Assembly (NCBI GenBank): GCA_022450595.1
Contig: JAKUPT010000018.1
Location: 1-50,145, forward strand
DNA from: Bdellovibrionales bacterium
GTDB lineage: Bacteria > Bdellovibrionota > Bdellovibrionia > Bdellovibrionales > UBA1609
Reading direction: 5' to 3'
DNA: 50,145 bases
Shown here: positions 1-6,780 of the stretch, one piece after another
Numbering within the stretch: position 1 is the stretch's first letter
Layout of the letters: each line of letters opens with the position of its first letter
Program-made: the position numbers and the translations under genes
The notes under the pieces: model-generated
The model's database searches: none
Seen by the model: the letters and a program-made list of their open reading frames with translations, nothing else
What the model was told of the DNA's origin: nothing

Positions 1-1089
1 GTGGCTAATTTTGTGGGAGCCAATATTTTTGGAATGAACTTCAATGCAGTTTACGCAGTTGTTGCTGGAGCTGTTGCTGGTCTACTTATTGGTAAAGCCA
101 CTGAGTACTACACAGCCAGCACACCGGTATTTCAAATTGCTAACGCGTCTAAAACTGGTCCTGCTACCAACATCATTTACGGTATTGCAGTGGGTTTAAG
201 ATCTTGTGCGGCGCCATTGTTTTTAATCGCCGTTGCCATTTTTACAGCCTTCCATTTTGCAGGCCTTTACGGTATTGCCATGGCCGCTGTGGGTATGCTT
301 GCCACTGTTGGTGTGACAATGACTATCGACGCTTACGGTCCTGTGGCTGATAACGCTGGTGGTATCTCTGAAATGGCTGAGCTTGGCCCAGATGTGAGAA
401 AAATCACTGATGGCTTGGATGCTATTGGTAATACTACTGCAGCCATTGGTAAAGGTTTTGCGATTGGTTCTGCGGCACTTACAGCGCTTGCACTTTTCGT
501 GTCTTTTAACCAACAACTTACAGGTGACTTCAACATGGAGATCACTAACCCGAACGTTGTGATCGGTTTTTTCCTTGGTGCCTTAGTGGTTCTTTGGGCC
601 GCTTCAATGACTATGACCAGTGTGGGTAAAGCTGCTGGTGAAATGGTGGATGAAATCCGTCGTCAGTTTAAAGAAATTCCAGGCCTATTAAGTGGAACTG
701 GTAAACCAGACACTGCTCGTTGTGTAGAGATCTCTACAAACGCCGCACTTAAAGAAATGGTAGCTCCTGGTTTACTAGCTGTGATCTCTCCAGTGGTTGT
801 GGGCTTCACAATCGGTGCTGAGGGTGTTGGTGGAATGCTTGCCGGTGCCTTAATCGTTGGTGTGGTTTTAGCCTTGTTTATGTCAAACGCCGGTGGTGCT
901 TGGGATAACGCTAAAAAATACATCGAAAAAGGTGATATTGAAGGTGAAGAAAAAGGTGGAGAAGCACATGCTGCCGCCGTTATTGGTGACACTGTTGGTG
1001 ATCCGTTTAAAGATACAACGGGCCCTGCGATGAACATCCTTATCAAGGTGATGTCTATTGTCGCTCTTATTTTAGCTCCAATGCTTTAA
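1..1089 (+). CDS. hppA: Membrane-bound pyrophosphatase, C-terminal half (5' end outside window)
   Basis: This is the C-terminal 362 residues of an integral-membrane pyrophosphatase, which couples PPi hydrolysis to H+ or Na+ export across the inner membrane. Family members have about 690 residues, so the first half lies upstream and the GTG at base 1 is internal. Visible landmarks are the catalytic-loop motif [12 protein letters not shown] (from fragment residue 110), [10 protein letters not shown] (143-152), [14 protein letters not shown] (about 298-311) and the [11 protein letters not shown] motif near the C-terminus, among many hydrophobic helices. In family knowledge, Ala and Gly at the two variable positions of GNTT-A-AI-G mark the K+-dependent class, whereas K+-independent pumps have Lys and Thr there. 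Whether it pumps Na+ or H+ depends on residues I can not assign here. A strong terminator follows. Confidence 0.95.
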   Translation: MANFVGANIFGMNFNAVYAVVAGAVAGLLIGKATEYYTASTPVFQIANASKTGPATNIIYGIAVGLRSCAAPLFLIAVAIFTAFHFAGLYGIAMAAVGMLATVGVTMTIDAYGPVADNAGGISEMAELGPDVRKITDGLDAIGNTTAAIGKGFAIGSAALTALALFVSFNQQLTGDFNMEITNPNVVIGFFLGALVVLWAASMTMTSVGKAAGEMVDEIRRQFKEIPGLLSGTGKPDTARCVEISTNAALKEMVAPGLLAVISPVVVGFTIGAEGVGGMLAGALIVGVVLALFMSNAGGAWDNAKKYIEKGDIEGEEKGGEAHAAAVIGDTVGDPFKDTTGPAMNILIKVMSIVALILAPML

Positions 1090-1115
1090 TAAATGTTAAA
1101 CATTTTAGTTTTTTC

Positions 1116-1146
1116 AAAAAGGAGACCTCATAGGTCTCCTTTTTTT
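1116..1146 (+). terminator. Rho-independent terminator after hppA
   Basis: A perfect 13-bp stem (1116-1128 with 1132-1144, core GGAGACCT/AGGTCTCC) has a 3-base loop and ends in a run of T. It lies 27 bases after the hppA stop and separates hppA from the next gene. Confidence 0.9.
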
Positions 1147-1160
1147 GTTACAATTTAATC

Positions 1161-2090
1161 ATGGTTGTCATTTGGAACGAGTTTTTATGGAGTAAAACTC
1201 AAAAGCACATTTTAAATCTTCCTTCCGGGAGGCTGGGGTATGAGCTGCATGGTCAATACGTGGTGTTTTGTGCTTATCCCACACTCATAGATAGCAATCA
1301 GTTTTGGGAAGAGTTTAAACAATGGCTTAATGAGCAAAACTACGTGGGCTGTGGCTATTATTTGACCGAATCGGAAGTCGATCGCTTTGGTTTAAGGCAC
1401 TCTGAGAGCTTTACTTGTAGGCAAGTTGGAGTAAGAAGGTCTTTTGAATCAAAAAGTTTTAACCTAAATGGTTGTGAATTTGAAGAGGTGAGAAGGTCTT
1501 TAATTAAGGGCGAGGAGCGTGGACTTAGCTTTAAGGTCTTTAATAATGAAGAGAAAAAACAAAATCTTTCAAGCATTCACGGCCTCTATAATGAGTGGAA
1601 AACCACTAAAGGGCCTTTGGATTTAGAGTTTTTTATCACTCCTATTGTTTGGGGAGCACATTCTGAGTCTGAAAAGTGGGTGGGGGTGTATAAAGCTCAA
1701 GAGTTGGTGGCTTTTGTCTCTTTAATTCCCACCGGGGCTTTTTCTTATTATGTGGATCAAATGATATTTTCAAAGTCTCAAGCTAAGTGGTCGATGAATT
1801 ATTTATTTGCAAAGCTTATTGAGACTCTGCCAATAGGTGGTAGCTTAGATTTGGGGTTGTGTCCATTAGCCAATATTGAATCCAATTATTTTTTAAAAAA
1901 AGCCAGTTTTGCCACCGACTACTTGCCGATGAGCTATAACTTTCAAGGGCTCTATGAATTTAAAAAGAAGTTTAGCAATAAAGAGGAGCCTTGCTATGCC
2001 GTGCTTCAAAAAAAGCACTCACTATTAAAGCAGTACAAGGCCATGCTTGAGGTCAGTGTTAATCGTCTGAGATACCTAATGTCTTTTTAA
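1161..2090 (+). CDS. DUF2156 / MprF C-terminal-like transferase, soluble
   Basis: The 309-residue protein resembles the GNAT-like C-terminal domain (DUF2156) of MprF-type aminoacyl-phosphatidylglycerol synthases. Supporting features are a pattern of W-K then a central G-x-L-V-A-F-V-S-L segment, a Y-Y-V-D-Q-M strand, the LDLGLCPLAN motif and the closing LYEFKKKFS motif. It has no transmembrane flippase domain, so it is a stand-alone form. The family moves an aminoacyl or acyl group onto a lipid or small substrate; the substrate here is unknown. No Shine-Dalgarno precedes the ATG, but a TACAAT hexamer ends 6 bases before it, so a leaderless message is possible. Its 3' end overlaps the 3' end of lpxD on the other strand by 32 bases. 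Confidence 0.7.
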   Translation: MVVIWNEFLWSKTQKHILNLPSGRLGYELHGQYVVFCAYPTLIDSNQFWEEFKQWLNEQNYVGCGYYLTESEVDRFGLRHSESFTCRQVGVRRSFESKSFNLNGCEFEEVRRSLIKGEERGLSFKVFNNEEKKQNLSSIHGLYNEWKTTKGPLDLEFFITPIVWGAHSESEKWVGVYKAQELVAFVSLIPTGAFSYYVDQMIFSKSQAKWSMNYLFAKLIETLPIGGSLDLGLCPLANIESNYFLKKASFATDYLPMSYNFQGLYEFKKKFSNKEEPCYAVLQKKHSLLKQYKAMLEVSVNRLRYLMSF

Positions 2091-3114
2091 TTTTAGCCAC
2101 TTCCTTTCTGAGCTTTGGAAGCAGTGGAAGTGTGGCAAGAGTCTTTGTGTTGTCAGCATAACTTTGAATAGGAAAACCGCCGTATTTGCCGGGCTTTGTG
2201 ATGGGCTTTGTAACATTGCTCACACCACTGATCATCACGTTGTCGCAGACCTCAAGGTGTCCTGCTACGGCTGACCTTCCGCCGCAGACAAAGTTTTTGC
2301 CCACTTTACCAGAACCGGCCATTAAAAAACCTGCGGTGACTAAAGAGTTTTCCCCTATCTCGCAGTTATGGGCAATATGACCGTGGTTATCAAGCTTAGC
2401 GCCTTTATGGATAATGGTGTCTTTGAAAGTGCCTCTGTCAATACTGTAGTTGGCGCCAATATGAACATCGTCTTCTAAAATCACGGCTCCATAATGTGGA
2501 ATTCTGTAGTGGTTGCCTTTTTCATCATGACTGTAGCCATAGCCTTCAGTGCCAATAGAGGTTTGCGGGTGAATTTCACAGTTTTTGCCAATTTTACAGC
2601 TATGCCCAATAAAAACTTGCGGGTGAATGTGAGTGCCTTCTCCGATAACCGTGTCGGCTTCAATACAGCTGTTGGCACCAATAACACAGTTGTCCCCAAT
2701 AACTACATTCGGACCGATGACCACATTGGGTTGAATAATAACACTTTTGCCAAGTTTCGCTGTTGAGTGGACAAATGCAGAGCTTGCAATCAAAGAGTCT
2801 TGATAACTTGTTTTATTTTTAGTCACGGGAAAGTGCTTTAAACAAACCACCGATTGAGCCAAGGCCGGATTTTTAGAAGTTAAAATCACCTTGTCTGAGT
2901 CAAAGTCAGATGTGGCAGAGTTTTCAGGGATCACTAAAGCCATAGCTTTACTGTTTAATGCGCCTTGTAGATACTTAGGGTTTTGCACAAATATGATTGA
3001 GCTGTCGCGGGCCAGGTCTGCGTCACTGGGGTTTGTGACGCTTTTATTTAGGTCACCACTGTAATGTTTTAATAGATCTGGAAAACTTTTTGTAAGCTCT
3101 AATAGTGTTACCAA
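2059..3114 (-). CDS. lpxD: UDP-3-O-acylglucosamine N-acyltransferase
   Basis: LpxD adds the N-linked acyl chain to UDP-3-O-acylglucosamine, the third step of lipid A synthesis in the cytoplasm. The 351 residues match the family length. An N-terminal uridine-binding-type domain (about 1-100) is followed by a long left-handed beta helix of hexapeptide repeats (I/V-G-x-N/D type, about 110-310), with the catalytic His expected in the IAHNCEIG segment. The start is TTG, chosen because AAAGGAG lies 6 bases upstream. The gene stands alone rather than in the usual lpxD-fabZ-lpxA cluster, as seen in some 'delta' lineages. It converges on and overlaps the DUF2156 gene. Confidence 0.92.
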   Translation of the reverse strand: MVTLLELTKSFPDLLKHYSGDLNKSVTNPSDADLARDSSIIFVQNPKYLQGALNSKAMALVIPENSATSDFDSDKVILTSKNPALAQSVVCLKHFPVTKNKTSYQDSLIASSAFVHSTAKLGKSVIIQPNVVIGPNVVIGDNCVIGANSCIEADTVIGEGTHIHPQVFIGHSCKIGKNCEIHPQTSIGTEGYGYSHDEKGNHYRIPHYGAVILEDDVHIGANYSIDRGTFKDTIIHKGAKLDNHGHIAHNCEIGENSLVTAGFLMAGSGKVGKNFVCGGRSAVAGHLEVCDNVMISGVSNVTKPITKPGKYGGFPIQSYADNTKTLATLPLLPKLRKEVAKIKKTLGISDD

Positions 3115-3286
3115 CTTGAACTCCTTTTAAGGGATTCTTTATATGTTGCATGCCTTAGTGAGTAAATAAAAAGCTCTATTATGGCTCTCTGCAATGGTAA
3201 GAGGGCTTGCATTTAATCAAAAATTAAGGTTAGCTTAGATTGTAACAATTATGCATAGAAAACTTGTTTAGAATCGGTGGAAAACC

Positions 3287-3937
3287 ATGGCAAAAGCAAC
3301 GAAAAAAAAAGCTAAAGCTCAAAAGAAAAAAGTAGCGAAAAAGACGGCAAAAAAAGCGGAAAAAAAGACCGCAAAAAAAGTGGCAAAAAAAACCACAACT
3401 ACCGCTAAAAAGAAAACTGCAAAAAAGGCTGTAGCAAAGAAAAAAACCGCTAAGAAAACGGCGACGAAAAAAGCCAGCGCCACTGGCGCTGAGACCAAAA
3501 AGTCCTCAGCCAAAAAAACGACCGCTAAAAAAACGGCCACCAAAGCGACAAAAAAGAAAAGCACTAAGAAAAAGCTTTCAGCTAAAAAAGCCGCTGTAAA
3601 AAGCGCTACCGAAAAGACGGCAGCCAAAAAAGGCGGCAAAAAAAAGGTTCAAGAGGCTCACTTAGACGCCGCTGATGTGAAAAGCAGAATTCAAGATGAT
3701 CTGTCTAAGTTTATAAAGCTTGATATGGAGTCTGTAGACCCTAACTGGTTAAAATATTTAAATAAATACAAAGATGAAAAGGCTCCAGATTACAGTATGA
3801 GAATGGCCTATGAGGCCAAAACGCCTCTTCAGCATAAGATATTAGGCTGGGGATATATTCTTGAAAATGAGAACGACCGCTTACAGGTGTTGTTTCAAGA
3901 TGGGGTTCACCTTTTGATTTCCAATTATAAAAGCTAA
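3287..3937 (+). CDS. Histone H1-like Lys/Ala-rich protein with a C-terminal domain
   Basis: The first 120 or so of 216 residues are almost only Lys, Ala and Thr in AKKTAKK/AKKKTAKK-type repeats, like the tails of histone H1, AlgP or bacterial HU extensions. They should bind nucleic acid without sequence specificity. Residues 125-216 form a different, ordinary-composition domain starting at DVKSRIQDDL and ending HLLISNYKS, with aromatic and hydrophobic spacing typical of a folded module; I do not recognise it. A GGTGG precedes the ATG by 6 bases. The gene is divergent from lpxD and upstream of infA. A nucleoid-associated role is inferred. Low-complexity A-tracts make this DNA prone to slippage. 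Confidence 0.75.
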   Translation: MAKATKKKAKAQKKKVAKKTAKKAEKKTAKKVAKKTTTTAKKKTAKKAVAKKKTAKKTATKKASATGAETKKSSAKKTTAKKTATKATKKKSTKKKLSAKKAAVKSATEKTAAKKGGKKKVQEAHLDAADVKSRIQDDLSKFIKLDMESVDPNWLKYLNKYKDEKAPDYSMRMAYEAKTPLQHKILGWGYILENENDRLQVLFQDGVHLLISNYKS

Positions 3938-4017
3938 AAAATTGCCACTGGGAGCAAAATCTGTTAGAAGTTATAAAAAAATAACTTAATCACTCTAAAT
4001 TTTGAGTAAGGGATAAT

Positions 4018-4236
4018 ATGGCAAAAGATGATTTGGCTCAGCTTGAAGGCAAAGTAATTGACGCGGCAGCTGGTGGTTTGTACGTAGTAAAACTAGAAAA
4101 TGAAGTTGATATTAAAGCAAAACTCTGTGGAAAAATGCGTCGATTTAACATTCGTGTTGTGGTTGGAGATAAAGTCACAGTAGGTGTTTCGCCTTACGAT
4201 CCCACTCACGGTTTAATCATGTATCGTCATAAATAA
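4018..4236 (+). CDS. infA: Translation initiation factor IF-1
   Basis: IF-1 binds the 30S A site and works with IF-2 and IF-3 in start-site selection. The 72-residue length equals that of Escherichia coli IF-1. The S1/OB-fold signature is present: an LEGKV start, the CGKMRRFNIRVVVGDKVTV core and the SPYDPTHGLI segment before a basic C-terminus. AAGGG lies about 7 bases before the ATG. The gene is not in a ribosomal-protein operon; it sits 80 bases after the histone-like gene and 18 bases before tex, so cotranscription with tex is likely. Confidence 0.97.
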   Translation: MAKDDLAQLEGKVIDAAAGGLYVVKLENEVDIKAKLCGKMRRFNIRVVVGDKVTVGVSPYDPTHGLIMYRHK

Positions 4237-4254
4237 ACAACTCTTGAGACACTT

Positions 4255-6621
4255 ATGAAATCCTCCAAAATTAAAACGATTGATTTTAAAACCTTTATAT
4301 CTCAAAAAGTCCCACAAGCACCTTTTAAATCTGTTGAGGCCGTTTTAAAGCTCACCGAAGAGGGGGCCACGGTTCCTTTTATTGCTCGTTATCGTAAAGA
4401 GCGAACCGGCAATCTAGATGAGGTGGTCATTCGTGACATTATCAGCACTTCAGAAGAGTGGACTGAGATTTTAAAGCGTAAAGAATTTATCCACCAAGAA
4501 ATTGAAAAGCAGGGCAACCTAACCAAAGAACTCTCTGAGCAAATACAGGCTTGTTACGACTTAGGAGAGCTAGAAGAAATCTACCGCCCATACAAAAGAA
4601 AGAAAAAGACCAAGGCCACTTTGGCAAGAGAGGCGGGTATTGAGCCGCTTGCTGACTGGATTTGGGGACTTGGTCAAGGCGAAGAGAGTGACTCCACCAC
4701 ACTTGAAGTTAAGGCCAAAGAGTTTGCGAATGTTCCAAAGGGTTTTGTTACTTATGAGGAAATTCTTAGAGGCGCTCAACATATTATTGTTGAGAAAATT
4801 GCAAACAACGTGGACTTAAGAAAGCTTGTTAAGGATCACTTTTTTGAGCACTCTAAAGTGGTTTCAGTTGTTGGGCAAAAATATAAAACTCATTCAAAGT
4901 ATGAAATGTACAAAGAGTATTCTGAGCCGGTGAAGTCTTTAATGAGTCCAAAGTCATCTCATAGATATTTAGCACTTCGTAGAGGATGGCAAGAAAATGA
5001 ACTAAAAGTTAGTATAGAAGCCGAGCTTGAACCTCTTACCGAAGCTTTTACAAATTTTGCCATTAAAAAATCTGGAACTCAGGCAGATAACTTTTTAAGT
5101 ATGTGTGCGAAAGCGGCACTAACAGTGCATGTTGTGCCATCAATCACCAATGAGCTTCACAGAACCCTAAAAGATGAAGCCGACAAACATGCCATCGATG
5201 TGTTTGCAGAGAACCTGAGACGAGTTTTAATGGGAAGCCCCTTTGGCGCAAAAGTTGTTTTAGGTGTAGATCCTGGGCTGAGAACAGGATGTAAAATTGC
5301 ACTAGTTGATAAAAGTGGTCGCTTTATCTCTCATACAGTTATGCACACTCAGGGCGACAAAGCTTTTGATAATGCCAAAAAACTTTTTCAAGAAGTCACT
5401 AAACAGATCCCCATTGAAGCCATTGCGGTTGGTAATGGTACAGCAGGTAGAGAGACTGAAGACTTTATCCGTAAGGTTTTAAAAGAGATCTCTCAAGAAA
5501 CAATCCCTGTAATTTTAGTCAATGAGTCGGGTGCGAGTATTTACTCGGCTTCAGAAACTGCCAGAGATGAGTTTCCTGATTTAGATTTAACTGTTCGTGG
5601 AGCCATTTCTATTGCTAGACGTCTTCAAGACCCATTGGCAGAGCTTGTAAAAATTGATCCAAAAAGTATTGGTGTTGGGCAGTATCAACATGACGTTGCT
5701 CAAGGCCAACTTAAAAAGTCACTGCACGATGTTGTAGAGTCTTGCGTGAACAAAGTGGGTGTGGACTTAAATACGGCGTCGGAATCCTTACTTCAGTATG
5801 TGGCGGGGATAGGTCCTGCACTTGCTAAAAATATTATTAAGCGTCGTCAAGAAAAGGGTCTATTTGAAGAAAGAGATCAGCTTTTAGATGTAACAAGTTT
5901 TTCTTCAAAGGCTTTTGAACAGGCCGCAGGTTTTTTAAGAATTCCTAACGCCAAAGCGCCGCTGGATGCTACAGGTATTCACCCTGAAAGTTATAAAGCC
6001 GTACAAGACATGGCAAAAGAGCTTGGACTTACTGTTGGTAAACTCATGGGTAGTGCAAAAGATTTACTTTCCAAACAAAAAGACAAATGGGTTCAACTAG
6101 TTGGTGAATACACCTTTGAAGACATCCTTCGAGAGTTGGATGCTCCAGGCCGCGACCCTCGTGATCCATTTAAAGTTTTTAAGTTTCGTGAAGACATTCA
6201 TGAAGTCAAAGACCTAAAAGATGAGATGATCTGTCCGGGGATTGTAACCAACGTGACTAACTTTGGTGCTTTTGTTGATATTGGTGTTCATCAAGATGGC
6301 TTAGTGCATATTTCTGAATTGGCTCATGAGTTTGTTGATGACCCACGCAAGGTTGTAAACCCAGGTGATCAGGTAAAAGTAAAAGTATTAAAAGTGGATG
6401 CGGATAAAAATCAAATTTCACTTTCTATGCTTTTAACAGATAAGCCTCAGTCAAAAGTAGCTGGGAAAAAGTCATCGGCTTCTAATAAATCCGCTAAAGG
6501 TAAATCTAAAAAGCCTCATCAAAAACGTCCTTCAAAACCAGGTCGTAGTGAAAGGCGTCCACCAAAGCCTAACTTTAACAATCCGTTTGCAGCTCTTGGT
6601 GATATAAAATTAAACAAATAG
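4255..6621 (+). CDS. tex: Tex-family RNA-binding transcription accessory protein
   Basis: Tex proteins are cytoplasmic nucleic-acid-binding factors related to eukaryotic Spt6 and affect transcription and expression of surface or toxin genes in several bacteria. The 788 residues show the usual order: a helical N-terminal Tex domain with FIARYRKERTGNLDE near residue 45, a YqgF/RNase H-like domain starting at VVLGVDPGLRTG (about 332), helix-hairpin-helix repeats with YVAGIGPALAKNI (about 515), and an S1 domain with GIVTNVTNFGAFVDIGVHQD (about 660-730). A basic Lys/Arg/Pro-rich tail follows. The gene is 18 bases after infA and ends in a terminator hairpin that overlaps its stop codon. Confidence 0.95.
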   Translation: MKSSKIKTIDFKTFISQKVPQAPFKSVEAVLKLTEEGATVPFIARYRKERTGNLDEVVIRDIISTSEEWTEILKRKEFIHQEIEKQGNLTKELSEQIQACYDLGELEEIYRPYKRKKKTKATLAREAGIEPLADWIWGLGQGEESDSTTLEVKAKEFANVPKGFVTYEEILRGAQHIIVEKIANNVDLRKLVKDHFFEHSKVVSVVGQKYKTHSKYEMYKEYSEPVKSLMSPKSSHRYLALRRGWQENELKVSIEAELEPLTEAFTNFAIKKSGTQADNFLSMCAKAALTVHVVPSITNELHRTLKDEADKHAIDVFAENLRRVLMGSPFGAKVVLGVDPGLRTGCKIALVDKSGRFISHTVMHTQGDKAFDNAKKLFQEVTKQIPIEAIAVGNGTAGRETEDFIRKVLKEISQETIPVILVNESGASIYSASETARDEFPDLDLTVRGAISIARRLQDPLAELVKIDPKSIGVGQYQHDVAQGQLKKSLHDVVESCVNKVGVDLNTASESLLQYVAGIGPALAKNIIKRRQEKGLFEERDQLLDVTSFSSKAFEQAAGFLRIPNAKAPLDATGIHPESYKAVQDMAKELGLTVGKLMGSAKDLLSKQKDKWVQLVGEYTFEDILRELDAPGRDPRDPFKVFKFREDIHEVKDLKDEMICPGIVTNVTNFGAFVDIGVHQDGLVHISELAHEFVDDPRKVVNPGDQVKVKVLKVDADKNQISLSMLLTDKPQSKVAGKKSSASNKSAKGKSKKPHQKRPSKPGRSERRPPKPNFNNPFAALGDIKLNK

Positions 6622-6649
6622 AAGGTCACTTGTAGACCTTCTTTGTTTC
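6620..6649 (+). terminator. Terminator after tex
   Basis: AGAAGGTC (6620-6627) pairs perfectly with GACCTTCT (6635-6642) across a 7-base loop and is followed by a T-rich stretch. The stem begins inside the tex stop codon. Confidence 0.75.
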
Positions 6650-6730
6650 TATTTTAGGTAACTCATTGCAATATAGATTGTCTCGCAGTGTTATTTACAT
6701 TGTTCTAGTAAAATAGTCTGATTAGATTTA

Positions 6731-6758
6731 TTAACAAGAATACGAGCGTTGTTATAAT
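6731..6758 (+). promoter_or_regulatory. Sigma70-type promoter for topA
   Basis: TTAACA (6731-6736) and a perfect TATAAT (6753-6758) are 16 bases apart. The expected start near 6765 would give a 5' leader of only about 16 bases, beginning at the TTGGAG ribosome binding site. Confidence 0.6.
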
Positions 6759-6780
6759 TTGAATTTGGAGTAAACACTGC

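Noticed and set aside
2494-2766. Open frame opposite lpxD
   Set aside because: Antisense to conserved hexapeptide repeats, no ribosome binding site and no homology pattern.
3319-3639. Open frame opposite the Lys/Ala-rich repeats, rich in Phe and Val
   Set aside because: It is the reverse reading of AAA/GCC repeats, which gives a Phe/Ala-rich membrane-like string without selection.
3968-3987. 7-bp inverted repeat with a six-A loop upstream of infA
   Set aside because: No T-run follows and A/T-rich loops are common here; not enough for a terminator or operator call.
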